Origin: Theobroma cacao
Lineage: Eukaryota > Streptophyta > Magnoliopsida > Malvales > Malvaceae
Length of the DNA stretch: 64,000 nucleotides
Assembly: GCF_000208745.1 (NCBI RefSeq)
Contig: NC_030853.1
Span: 18,973,424-19,037,423 of the forward strand
Direction: 5' to 3'
Every line of letters begins with the position of its first letter. The stretch's first letter is position 1. A program made the translations under genes and the position numbers. Of the stretch, positions 1 to 11,516 are shown piece after piece. Under the pieces are notes generated by a model, which saw only the letters and a program-made list of their open reading frames with translations, was not told the origin of the DNA and ran no database searches.

Positions 1-1051
1 CACTGAGGGAAGAGTATGTCATTTGAGGCTTTGTTTACTGTCATTTTTGGTCTCAAGTTATATTTGCCAAGGGTCTTATTTACTTTACTTTTGTTACTGT
101 TGCAATTTCCTACTTCCTCAATTATTAGAGACTTCATTGTTTTTTCTTTCAAATTAGGCTGTTTCTCTTAGCTACTTAGTGTCTGTTATTGTGTTACGGT
201 ATCTATCATAGATCCCTATGCTCTTGGAATATAGGAATACTAGCTCAGGTGTTTGTATAGCTAGTTCTTGTAAAAGTTTTATCTTTCATTATTGATTCTA
301 TATACTCGGCTAATGCTTAATGAAATGTGTCCTTCATTTTTCTCCCAATTCTTTTCTATTCATTGCTCTCTGTTCATCTGTATTCTCCAGAAATTACTCA
401 ACCTTTAACATTTACATTTTAAATTCTTAAACTACCGACTCAAGTCAAGGACATCAAACAGACAAAAAGTGCATTCTTTTGCATAATAGACAAATGCAGT
501 CTCTTATTCTCCCTAGTTCTGCAACTCTTGTTTAGGGAAAAGTTTCGTTTGCCCAAGTTTCTATGCAGTTATATATTTTGTTTAGTCATATTTTGTGCTC
601 AAAAAACAAAATCTACCAATATTGCTAGAATCTCATTCTTAAGCAAAGTAGGTATCATTATTGATTCCAAGACAAGGTAAAGATTTTTTCTTATTATCCC
701 TCACAACAAATATTATCTAGTAATAAAGCTGTTGGATTACTACAAAAGCTACAAGATTCTTGCCAAATTCTCATTATACTTTTACCATAATAATGACTAG
801 TAGTAATATGGTAAATTTTGGCAGTTTTCCCAAGAATGCAAGTTGTATACTAATGTCAAGATGCAATATTTTCCTATGAATCTTTTGAACAATTCTCGGG
901 AATGATGGTTGTGAACCAAATGAGAGGATTAATGGCATTCTTTTCCCCAAGTTTTAGATAACTAAGAAAGTAAATCCATGTAGAATTGCCATCAATGGAA
1001 TGAGCTCACAAACATAAAATATCATTCAAGGAGATAAGTTACTACATTTTA
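1..1051. other. Non-coding left flank
   Basis: AT-rich sequence without a convincing open reading frame, RNA gene or repeat boundary. It ends where the Copia A LTR begins and presumably continued into 21851 onward before that insertion. Confidence 0.5.
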
Positions 1052-1337
1052 TGATAGCTATAATAGACAAACAGAAGCCAAAGCATAAAAGAAAGAGAAG
1101 ATAAGGTTAATTTTAAGCTACACACTTTATTTAAAAAACTTACAGCCTTTTTATAAGCTCATATCTAACGAAAAATAGCTTGAATATAGCTTGAATGTGC
1201 AAAAACCAACTGTTAAAAACTAGGTTACATGACCATGTTTTGCATAACAATAATAACCAATTCCCTAGAGACTAAGACAAACTTGACTCAATAAAACAAA
1301 TAAAATTATGCTGTGAATAAAGGAAAATTATGCAACA
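1052..1337 (-). repeat. Copia A 3' LTR
   Basis: On the minus strand it starts TGTTGCATAA and ends in the segment GTCTATTATAGCTATCA. It matches 21575-21850 along its length, with indels. The polypurine tract lies immediately to the right at about 1338-1349. Confidence 0.88.
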
Positions 1338-1439
1338 ATCCTTCCCTTAAACAGAAAACTTTTAAGCTTTAGTTTTTACTTTCAGCTCATTCTTCAATTT
1401 GAATTCCCAAGGTGTAAATGCCTAATAACCTTATCAAAT

Positions 1440-2130
1440 TTTAGAAGGAAAAAAAGTTGAGAGGTTTAGTAAATATGTCAATTAACTGTCTTCGCTTCGG
1501 TAATACTTTAGATCAATTAATCCATCATTGTTGAGATCTTTTAAAAAATAATAGTTCACATCAATATGTTTGCTTCTTCCATATAGCACAGGGTTCTTGG
1601 ATAGTTTGATAACTGAGTTGTCAAAAAAACTACTGTAGCTCTTACTTGCTTGAAATGTAACTTTTCAAGAATTCTCCTCAGCTAGATAGCTTGACAAGCA
1701 CAAGCTGTTGTAGCTACAAATTCAGCTTTTGTAGTTGACAAGGTCACAATTGGTTGCTTCTTGGAGGACCACAAAACAACCCTTGTGCCCAACATAAAAA
1801 CATAACTCGAAGTGCTTCTTTTATCATCTTGATCTTTTTGCATAATCATCGTCAGTAAACCCGAGCAAATTTAACCTTTCACTCTTCTTGTAGAATAGCC
1901 CAAAATCTCTAGTTCCTTACAAGTAACGAAAAATTCTCTTGGCAGCTAATAGATGCATAGCTGTTGGATTCTCCATATATCTACTTATTAGACTCACATA
2001 ATGCATTATGTCTGGTCTTGTTGCAGTTAAATACATTAAACTGCCCATTATTTGCTTGTAAAGTGTGTTATCCACCTGTTTTCCTTCATGATCTTTGTTT
2101 AGCTTTAAGCCAAACTTAGTTAGAGTGCTT
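1440..2130 (-). pseudogene. Copia A RNase H and end of reverse transcriptase (broken)
   Basis: Minus-strand translation gives typical copia blocks: GSLMYLTATRPDIMHYVSLI near 1970-2050 (end of the RT domain) and, near 1690-1800, an RNase H block with VVLWSSKKQPIVTLSTTKAE. Several in-frame stops and frameshifts interrupt it. Solo LTR E1 at 2131 separates it from the rest of the RT domain, which resumes at 3619. The role in an intact element is cDNA synthesis and removal of the RNA template; this copy cannot encode it. Confidence 0.85.
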
Positions 2131-3613
2131 TGATAATTCTATTTTATAGAATTATTTTTGTGTCATTTTGTTCTAAAAAGCTGGCTAAGTTCTTAAGTTT
2201 ATATTTGGATTTAGTTGTTTTTAGTTATTTTTCTAATTAGTCTACTTTTATTAAGTTATTTTATTTTATGCTATTTTATATTTATTTACTTTAGTTTTTT
2301 ATTATTTATTAGTGTTTATGCTTGTGTAGGATTTTTAGGAATAAGGCTTCAAATTGGTGAAGAAAGTTGATCAAAGAACCAAGACTCTATTCATATATGT
2401 TGCGGTATTTTGAGTATAATATCTACTCTAAATACCTAAATGATGTGATTCTTGAACCATTGGAAAGCTAAAAGAAATTGCTACAACTTTTATGAAGATC
2501 ACTTTACCTAGTTCTGTGTTGAAGATGGAGAAAAACACATTAGAAGTTGATGGAGTACAACAGTCAACAAGATGAGGCTTAAAGCCAAGCTAGCACCGTG
2601 GCGTCAAGGGTCTGTACCGAGGCGTCAAGAACAAAAATCTAAAGGATAGTGCGAAAAAGAAAAGGGTTGTGAGCTTATTAAGGTTTTATGGGTTTTATAA
2701 TTATTCTAAGCCCATATTAAGACCTAATTAGGTAAACTTAAGGAAATTAGGTTAATTAAGTGGTATTTAAAGAGAGCTTAAAGAGAAGTTAGCCGTAAGA
2801 AAACAACCCTATGAGATATTTAAAAAGTTAAAAGTTGAGGCTGAAGATTGAAGATTAAGGCTGTCAATATTATTTACCTAATTTTTAATATTTCTTTAGT
2901 TTATAAAAAAATAAATAATATTATTTACCTATTTTTTAATATTTTTTCAGTGGAATTAGATTGTTTATTCTAATTTGTTCTTAATGCTTTTAATTGTCTG
3001 ACCACTAATTAAATTGATCTAGAAACCTAAACATAACTTGAGGAAGGGAGTTTAAAGTAGGCTAAAAATTGAAATAGCATATAATCATATTTTTTTACTT
3101 GGATATATAAATTGATTTGTGTATAGGATAGAGATATAAATATATGCCGTATGTAGCCAGTATTAGAGCCTAAACTTAATGAATCTGCTTTAATTTCAAT
3201 TCATTTAGAGAAATTGTGTTTTGATTAAAATAGATATTTTTATAAAAATATCGTGAGAGCCTTATAAATAATTAAAGACTCTAGGTTAGCAATTCATCCC
3301 ATTAGAATAAGTTAAGGAAAATAAGTAAGATTTAAATGAAGTGTAAGGGATATTGTAATCTTAGGCTTGATTAATTTGATTTTTATCCAATTTTATTATT
3401 GTTTGACTTTCGTTAGTTTACAGTTTTGAATTAGATGTAGTTAATTTATAATTTATTTAGTTACTTGATTTTGCTTGTTTAGGTAAGACTAAATTGTGTT
3501 AATTTTAGTAATTAGTGAAATTTTAGATCAATTTTCTATGGGATTAATACTCTACTTACCAATATATTATATGTTCGATACTTATACTAACATGAGTAGA
3601 AAATTAAACAACA
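2131..3613 (+). mobile_element. E1: solo LTR, family E (gypsy-like), TSD TGCTT
   Basis: 1483-bp non-coding unit starting TGATAATTCT and ending AAACAACA, flanked by perfect 5-bp duplications TGCTT at 2126-2130 and 3614-3618. It is homologous to 39290-40906, 52584-54315 and 58790-60519. The strand is inferred from similarity of the 3' end to plant gypsy LTRs whose end is followed by a tRNA-Asp type primer site. No internal retroviral genes are present, so it is a solo LTR. It interrupts the Copia A RT domain. Confidence 0.9.
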
Positions 3614-3618
3614 TGCTT

Positions 3619-4664
3619 ACAAGATTGCAATCCTACATCTGAAGCCTGTCCAAAATTTCTCGCACATACTTCTTTTAAGAAGTCAAAATCCCATTAGCAA
3701 ATTGCTTTACTTCTATGCTGAGAAGTAATGCATCATACCAAAATCAGACATTTCAAATTCAACTATCATAGACTTCTTGAACTCTTTAAGCATGACACTA
3801 TCATTTCTAGTAAATAAAAAATTGTCTACATATAAGCAAACAGTGAGCATTTTCCCTTCATCTCCAATTTTAACAATAAGTGTGTGCTCATATGGACATT
3901 TTCGAAAACCTTCTTTCAAAAAAAAAAAACCCTCAATACGACTATACCAAGCCCATAGGTTGTTGTACAAATACTTGTTCCTCCAAGGTTCCATGTAAGA
4001 GCGTGGATTTGACATCAACAGAAAGATAAGCCAAGAATTCTATGCTACCAACGCGATCATCAATCTGATTGCATAGTCGACCCCATATTCTTGCTTGTAT
4101 CCCTTAGACATCATGCCTTATACTTATCAACTTCACCATTTTCCTTTAGTCTTGTTTTGAAGACCCATTTTACACCAATGGTTTTATGCCTTTTTAAAAG
4201 ATCAAATAACTCCCAAGAATCGTTTCTTTCAATGGCTTCAATTTCATTATCCATTGCCTTCTGCCATTTTGCTTATTTGACAACACTTTCGAAAGTTGTA
4301 GGGTCACAATCTAAAATAAAGCAAAGTAGGTGATTGGATCTTTGATTCAATGAATTTTAATTACCTCATAATCTTTCATCCATGCAAGCCTTTTTTGAAC
4401 ATGATGAAGAGAGTGAGCTGCTACTGTTGGTGAAGTTTCAATAGCTGTTGGAGTTGTATTTGATGAATTTTTAGGCATAAAGGCTACTGGAGTTAGTTGT
4501 CTTTTTCCTTTAGTGTCACTATAAAAATGACTGGAGTAGGTTACTGTATATTCCAATCCCAAGTGATTTCTTTGTCAAAAACAACGTCTTTACTAGTCAC
4601 AATCTTCTTTGTTTATGGATTGAACAATTAATATGCTTTGGATGCTTCACTGAAACCGAGAAAG
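3619..4664 (-). pseudogene. Copia A reverse transcriptase and integrase C-terminal linker (broken)
   Basis: The minus-strand frame at 3713-4018 holds the RT catalytic block LTVCLYVDNFLFT, where the family has YVDD; here the second Asp is Asn, so even an intact frame would lack a catalytic residue. Then follows the conserved block MSDFGMMHYF. Upstream on the minus strand, 4347-4562 carries the serine/threonine-rich linker ending in LAWMKDYEV. At 4600-4664 the frame reads SEASKAY, the C-terminal fold of copia integrase, where Copia C has inserted. Several frames are needed to read through. Confidence 0.85.
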
Positions 4665-5200
4665 TGTTGAGTTTTAGAAATATCAAAGAAGGATTTTCTA
4701 GAAAAAAGAGAGAATAAATAAAAATAGAGGAAAAATTAAAAAAATCAAATTTGGGAAAAAGAACAAGCCAACTACTCATCCGATGTATTTTTGTATTTAA
4801 ACCATACAATGCGTAGATGTAGCCTTGAACAAAATGAAAAACTCTTAAAATGTCAGAGATGCACTTAGAGCTCTGCATTGAACACTGTGCTTTCCAACGG
4901 CTAACAGACTGATAACAAAGAACAACAAAACAACAAGCAACTATTATCGTTTTGAAAAATGCAAACAACAATAAAAGGAAAAATGACATAGCATAACTGC
5001 GTTTTGATTACAACTAGCATAAAAACCAACAAAGAAACTAAAACGACAAGAGACACATGCAAATTAACACTTGAATTTGGTAAAGTTGATACGTCGCCGT
5101 CTTGGACATAAGGAACCCTTTTTCAAGCTTTCAAATATAGTTACTTCCCGACGTATGATCAATTACTCCACTTGAATAGATTTTTGACCATTTTTTAACA
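4665..5200 (-). repeat. Copia C 3' LTR
   Basis: Matches the right LTR from TGTTGAGTTTT to the terminal TTAACA. RNase H coding runs up to its right edge, and the last codons of that frame extend into the LTR. Confidence 0.88.
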
Positions 5201-6640
5201 CGCCTTCATCGTCAAATATTTGATGAACTTCTAAGCAAGATCTCAACATTTCAAACCTCTCTTTGTTCAACACCTTAGTAAAAATATCTACCAGTTGACT
5301 TTCTATGTGACAATACCTCAACTTAATCCCTAAATCTTTGACAATATCTCTCAATGCATGGTATTTCACTCTAATATGTTTAGTACGTCAGTGATGAACT
5401 GGATTTCGAGCTATAGCAATAGTTGATTGATTATCCACATGAAGAACAGTACCTTTACTTTGTACAAAACCCAGATCTGTTAGAATTTTTCTCAACCATT
5501 GAACATTTTTTGTTGTTGCAACTATGGCAATGTATTCAGCTTCAACTGAAGACTGAGCAAAAATTTCTTGTTTTTTCAAATTCCATGAGAAAACAACACT
5601 TCCGAATAGGAAACAAAAGCCACCAGTACTCTTTGTATTGTCAACAAATCCTACCTAGTCACTATCACTAAAGCCTTGAAGTTCATTGTTATCCTTTTTC
5701 ATATATTTGAGCCTAAAATCAACTGTCCTACTAACATACCTGAGAACTCTCTTTATGTTTTTAAAATGCTAAAGTGAAGGAGTCTACATATACCTTGACA
5801 GAAGACTTTTAGCAAACATAAAATCTGGCCTTGTAGCTGACAAATACAATAAGAAACCAATCGTACTTCTAAAAATAAGCCCAACTGTATCAGCTGAGCC
5901 ATTATTCTTGCTGATTTTACTTCCTACTGTCAAACGAATAAGTATAGGTTTGCAGCAGTCCAAATGAAACTTTTTCAATAGGTCTTTAACATACTTAGAT
6001 TGATAGAAAATAATTTGTCTAGAGCTTTGTAGTACTTCCATTCTAAGAAATTAACAAATCAAACCTAAATTAGTCATTTCGAATACAGTCATCATCTAAG
6101 ACTTGAAATTCTACAAATACTCAATATTTGGTCCTGTCATAAGTAAATCATCCATATAGATAGCTATTATCAAGTTAATTGAGTCATATGAGCCTTTAAC
6201 ATACAACGTTGGTTCAGTGATGCTTCTTTTAAACCCTTGACTCCTGAAATGATCATCAATCTGCTTATACCATGCTCTAAGAGCCTGTTTGAGACCATAT
6301 AAAACCTATACAAGCTTACAAACTTTGTGTTCTAACCCTGAACTTCTTCCCTTTCAGGTTGTACAATATAAATGTCCTCTTTCAATATTCCATTTAAAAA
6401 TGTTGACTTAACATCTAAATGAAATATTCTCCAATCCTCCCTTGTTGCTAGAGTAATTAACAACTTGATGGTGTCATGTCTCATAACAGGAGCAGATGTA
6501 TCAAAGAAATCAAAACCATAGGTTTGAGCATACCCTTTCACAACCAATCTGGCTTTATATTTGTTTATTGAACCATCAGGATTCAACTTAGTTTTATATA
6601 TCCATTTAACAACAATCACTTTTTAGTTACTCGGTTTGTC
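5201..6640 (-). pseudogene. Copia C reverse transcriptase and RNase H (broken)
   Basis: The minus strand, read from 6640 leftward, shows the RT start with VVKWIYKTKLNPDGS and [11 protein letters not shown] (6332-6619), and the catalytic block IYMDDLLMTG with YMDD at about 6147-6158. The thumb block LLYLSATRPDFMFAKSLLS follows (5784-6041). The RNase H pieces include SSVEAEYIAIVATTKNVQWL (5388-5579) and KYHALRDIVKDLGIKLRYCH (5163-5369). The YMDD residues are intact, but at least four frameshifts or stops separate the blocks. Confidence 0.87.
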
Positions 6641-7700
6641 AACTAACTCTCAAGTTCCATTCTTGAAAATCATCTAAATTTCTGCATCCATTGCAACTCT
6701 CTTGTTTTCATCAACTTGTGTATCTACAAAACTTGTAAGATTTTTCATAGCAAGATTACACCTATTATAAATGTCAATCAAAGACCTTGTATCTATGACT
6801 GCAAGTATTTCATCTACTAAGTCAATTGATTTTAGCCTCATCAGCATATTGCAACTGCTTACTAGCTCCAGCAAACAAATCCTCACAAGCTTTAACAAAG
6901 TCACTATTCCAGTTCCAAAACTACCTTTCATCAAAGCTACAATCCTTACTAATGAAAACTTTCTTTGACTTTACATCATAAATCCTATACCTTTTAGAAA
7001 CATCATTATAAACAATAAGGATCCCCGAAACTGACTTATGATCTAATTTTGTTCTCTTTTCAACAAGAATATTTGCATAGCACACAGCACCAAAGGTTTT
7101 CAAGCATGAAACACTTGGTTTATGCCTATATCACATTTCAAAAGTTGTTTTTTTTTTTTGTCAAAGCCCTTATATAAACCAAATTCAAGATAACACAACC
7201 TCTGCCCAAAAACTCTTAAGCATAGCTAACTGAATCAGTAGACACCTTACCATCTCCACTAAGATCCTATTTTTCCTCTCCGAGATTCCATTTTGATGAG
7301 CATTAAAGGGTATATTAAGCTGATGCTTAATTCCTTCTTTAACTAACAACTTTTCAAACTCTAATGCAGTATATTCAGAACCATTATTAGTTCTTAAGGT
7401 CTTAATCTTTTTTTTTCAGAAAAATTTTCCACAAAAGCTTTGAACTTGAAGAACCAACCTAATGCCTTAGACTTCTGTTCAAAAAATATACCCAACTAAA
7501 CCTTGTCAAATCATTAATAAACACAATATAATACTTACTAAGATTTAGTGAAGGAGTCCTCATATGTCCATACAAATCAGTATGCACCAAGCCAAGCTTC
7601 TGCTTAGCATTCCAACTCCTATGCTTTGGAAAAGACTTCTTGCTTTGCTTTCCAAACTGACACACTGGACACAGTTTTTCAATTTTGTTGATTTCTATTA
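6641..7700 (-). pseudogene. Copia C integrase (broken)
   Basis: The minus strand at 7459-7700 has the zinc-binding CPVCQFGKQ and the start of the catalytic core, VHTDLYGHM, followed by FINDLTRFSWVYFL. 6921-7103 gives FGAVCYANILVEKRTKLDHK and a C-terminal block ending KVFISKDCSFDE. The DD(35)E region between them is shifted out of frame by indels around 7140-7460. Solo LTR D1 cuts the domain at 7700, and the N-terminal part resumes at 10876. Confidence 0.83.
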
Positions 7701-10700
7701 TGTCATGACCCGGTACTCTCTTCGAGCCCGTGACAACCGTCGCGATGTCCCGATAGACATACTTTACCCGAAATGTCAACCGAAACTTTGCAAGGCTCTA
7801 GCATCAATTCTCTGCTTACCTTGTGAGTAGCAAATACTAAATATCATATTTTAAAGGAATATAGACTATTTTCAAATCAAAGACAATCAAAAAGTAATTT
7901 CTACCGCACAGGGGTATTTTGGCCATTTTACCTAAAAATTTCGAAACTTGCTAAAAAATATAATATATAAATGAAAAATATACATTTCATATCTAAAAAT
8001 AAATTTAGGTATCTAAATCATCCATTTAAAGTGAAATTATAGCTAATCAAACTAAATAAAAATATTGAATAAAATATTCCATTTTCATATAAAACAATAT
8101 TTATAAAATTCTACGTAAACAGTTAATGAAAAGTAATAACAAAATAAATTCGTATATATAATAGCACATTGCGCCAAGGTATACAAAAATATTCTACAAT
8201 TACATGTGAGCTCCAAAATAACAAAAATAAACATGATTGTAAACCTACGATTTCTAAGGGTGCGAATCCAAAAACAAACCCTAGACAAAATCGACGGTCT
8301 ACAGACTGCCCTAAGCCTGAAATGGGTGAAAAGAAGGGTGGTGAGTTTTTATAAACCCAGTGAGTAAGCAAAAATCATCTATAACATCTAAAGCCGAGTA
8401 AATGGAGACAATTAAAACATCTCATCATAATATGATTCATAACATTAAAACTCATTTCAACCCATACAAAACAGTTACATTTCATAAAAAAAATCAACAA
8501 GGCTTATGACTCTCTTAAAAACTTGGCTCGTGCCAAAACTTGTGCTCGGTGGTACCTTGCGCAGGGCATCCAACCGAGTCCGCCAAGGTTGTTAAAATAA
8601 CATATACACTTAAAACATGCTTTTACTTTTAAAAACATAGCCATTCCTTGGCGTTGGCTGAGTTTCACCCTTACGTGGTGGTTCGGCATGAAGTGAACTT
8701 TAAACTATCTTAAGAGATACCCACCACGCCTCTCATACTAAGGTAAAATATGACGGGATTTATCATGCCCCTCTAATAGGCTAGTCCACTGAAACCCGCC
8801 CACTGCAGTAAGCTAATCAATTACCCCACCAAATTAATAAAAATTTCGACAGTATGACATGGCTAATATGATATTACCCATCATGTCAAGGTAAAACAAA
8901 ACAATTCATATATTCCACACAAACACAAATCCAACCATTCATGCCATCACATTGTCATAAGCCATCAATTCAAACCATATGTCAATTACAAATCCCGTTA
9001 TGCCGATACATTTATTACAAAGCAGGGTTGGCATAACTAACAATAATCAAAACATATATATAACACAAGTATATAGTCTCCACTTACTCAATTTCCAAAA
9101 TTAGGATTCAATTTCAAAACAAATTATGAATCTCATTTCATTTAACCAACACATCAGTTATAAAACATAATAATTTACAATTTAAGTTCATTATTCTATA
9201 AAATCATAAAAACGAGTATAAACTACTTTAGATAGTTAAGATGATACTCTGATTGCTCACAATAACGGGAGTACTCTTACTCTTGGTCCTCGAATACGAT
9301 ATCCTTACTCTTACCGGAGGGCTCACCACCTATACCTAATACGCAACAAGTAATTCAATACATTTGTGCCAAGCTGTTACAAAACTATTCTAAGCTCTAT
9401 ATGAATCCGTGAAATTGAATGAGGAATGTTCGAATAATCACTTAAAGATGATGTTCTACGTAGGTTCAGTTGTTATTGGACTGAAACGGTATTCGACCTA
9501 ACTCGCACTTTACACTGTTTAATTAGCCAAAACATTCAATTCAACTCTAAATAGATTCATTGCACTTTCGGTACTTTAAATACACCTAAAGCACCTCAAT
9601 AAACTTGATTGTGACTTAAATTATCACATCCGAAACTCATTCTGATTCCGAACTAACGTGCTAATCAATGTCAACATAGACCAATAAGTTCGTATATATC
9701 ATTAGAAATCAAATCCAAGTCCATTTACCATGATTTTCTCGTTGTCGATCAAGTCATTTACTAAAGCAACTATACTTTTCGATAATCATTGTTGATATCC
9801 GACACCATAAATCATCAAATATGAGATAAATAATATGAAATATAACAAAATTCATCATCAATATTTCCCCTATTAAATTCGGCCAAGGAGGGTTTAGTGA
9901 AGGACATGTGGTTTTCTTGCTTGTTTTTCATACCGAATATCACAAAACAACTAAAAACACCTAGATAACTTGAAATCTAACAAAACCCATCATCAAAACT
10001 TCCCCTCCTTAGTTTGGCCAACATGACTTCCTTTATGAAAGTTTAGGTTTCAACCATACAAAATGAAAAAGAAAGCATGGGAGAGGTTAATCTTAAGTTA
10101 AAATCGCGAAATCTTACCTCAGATCGCTTCGTTTTTCGATAATCGATGAATTTCTCTTGAATTTTCTTCTTCAATGGTTGTTTCTATTCTTTCCCCCTTT
10201 TTCTTTGGCTTGCACAACAATGAAAGAAGAATTGGGAGAGGTTTATGTTGTTTTATAAAGAAAATTATAAAAGAATTAAAGCTTGACACGTGTCAACGTG
10301 TGAATGGTTCATGAGTTAAAACTTAACTATTAAGCATTTCTTACCACCACATATAATACCTTAATTATCCAAAGTATAAAAATGATAATAGGTGAAATTC
10401 ATGGGCTTGACAAATGTCACGGTGGTGGAAAATTTTAAAAATTTCATGTGGACATGTGGAATGACTGGTTAGCCCTTATGCTCAGAAAAATGTCAAAATT
10501 GAAATTTTTCACTTCTCAAATTCAAATTATGCTCCAATTAGTCAAACTTGGTCAAAAATCTCGTCCAACATTCCAATTTTTGACCTCGAGTGGCAAAATG
10601 ATCATTTTGCCCTAACGTTATAAAAAGTTTTGATTGGATTCCAAATTAATCCTTGAACTCCGAATCACCATTTTAAGACATTCTAAGGTTCAATAACTCT

Positions 10701-10870
10701 CAAATACATTCTAAAGTCTCTATTTGGACTAGTTCAAAGTTTTAATCGACTTAATTGTACCACTAGGTACGATATCGACTTTTAACGATATTTTGAGGTA
10801 TCCAAGTATGCAGACGTGTTATCAAGTACATGAATGACATGACAAGTATATAATAGAGCTAGGCTTGACA
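7701..10870. mobile_element. D1: solo ~3-kb gypsy-type LTR, TSD TATTA
   Basis: 3170-bp non-coding unit beginning TGTCATGACC and ending GGCTTGACA, with perfect TSDs TATTA at 7696-7700 and 10871-10875. It is homologous to D2 and D3, including the shared block around 8570-8700 that in the other copies lies near 12400-12520 and 17100-17230. Short frames within it (for example 8085-8371) do not match between copies. The long LTR with TG/CA ends fits a Ty3-gypsy element. Orientation is left open. Confidence 0.9.
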
Positions 10871-10875
10871 TATTA

Positions 10876-11511
10876 TCCCTGTAACTAGTTCATCAATAAA
10901 CATTTTATTCAATGACTTGAAGTTAATATGACCAAGCCTTCCATGCCACACTTCAGTCATATCTTCTTCACTAATAAAAGCTTTCTGCTCAATATTCATT
11001 AAGTTCAAAGGGTACCACCTATTCTTCAATTCAACAGTAAAAATCTTAACTCTAGTAAGATCAAATATAGTGCATAATTCACCCTTGAACAATAGTGCAT
11101 AATTTTTCTTAGCTAGTTAACTAACACTATGTAAATTTTGATCAACTTTAAGAACTAAAAACACATCAAAAATATTTTTAATACCTAATACAGTGTTGAT
11201 AGATAGTTTTTTTTGCCTAGAACCTTTCGATATACTCCATATCCAATCTTGATTCAAGCTATGAAACTTCTATCAAGATCTGTAAACAACTCCTCTTTAG
11301 TTGTAAGATGGTTAGAATAATCACTATCTAGCAACCACATATTTCTTCTTTTTGAATAACCCCTAATCTGGCTATGAATAACATTCTTAATCTTTTTCAG
11401 TCTTCTAAACCATTGCAACCTTGCTGTCCTCACCCTTTTTCTTGGATTTGCAAACTTTTTCCACATGTCCAAGTTGATCACAAGCTCTACACTTAACATG
11501 GGGCATGTACT
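10876..11511 (-). pseudogene. Copia C pre-integrase, protease and second zinc knuckle (broken)
   Basis: The minus strand at 10859-11092 has the GAG-pre-integrase block EVWHGRLGHINFKSL. 11254-11400 has the aspartic-protease block MWLLDSDYSNHLT; the family has LDSG, so the active-site Gly is Asp here. At about 11440-11500 a CCHC zinc knuckle [14 protein letters not shown] is readable. D1 and D2 border this segment on its two sides. Confidence 0.85.
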
Positions 11512-11516
11512 GACAG

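Noticed and set aside
1047..1051. TTTTA as Copia A TSD
   Set aside because: The other flank reads ACTTA; too weak to claim.
8085..8371. Short ORFs inside D1
   Set aside because: They are not conserved at the corresponding positions of D2 and D3, so they are chance frames in a non-coding LTR.
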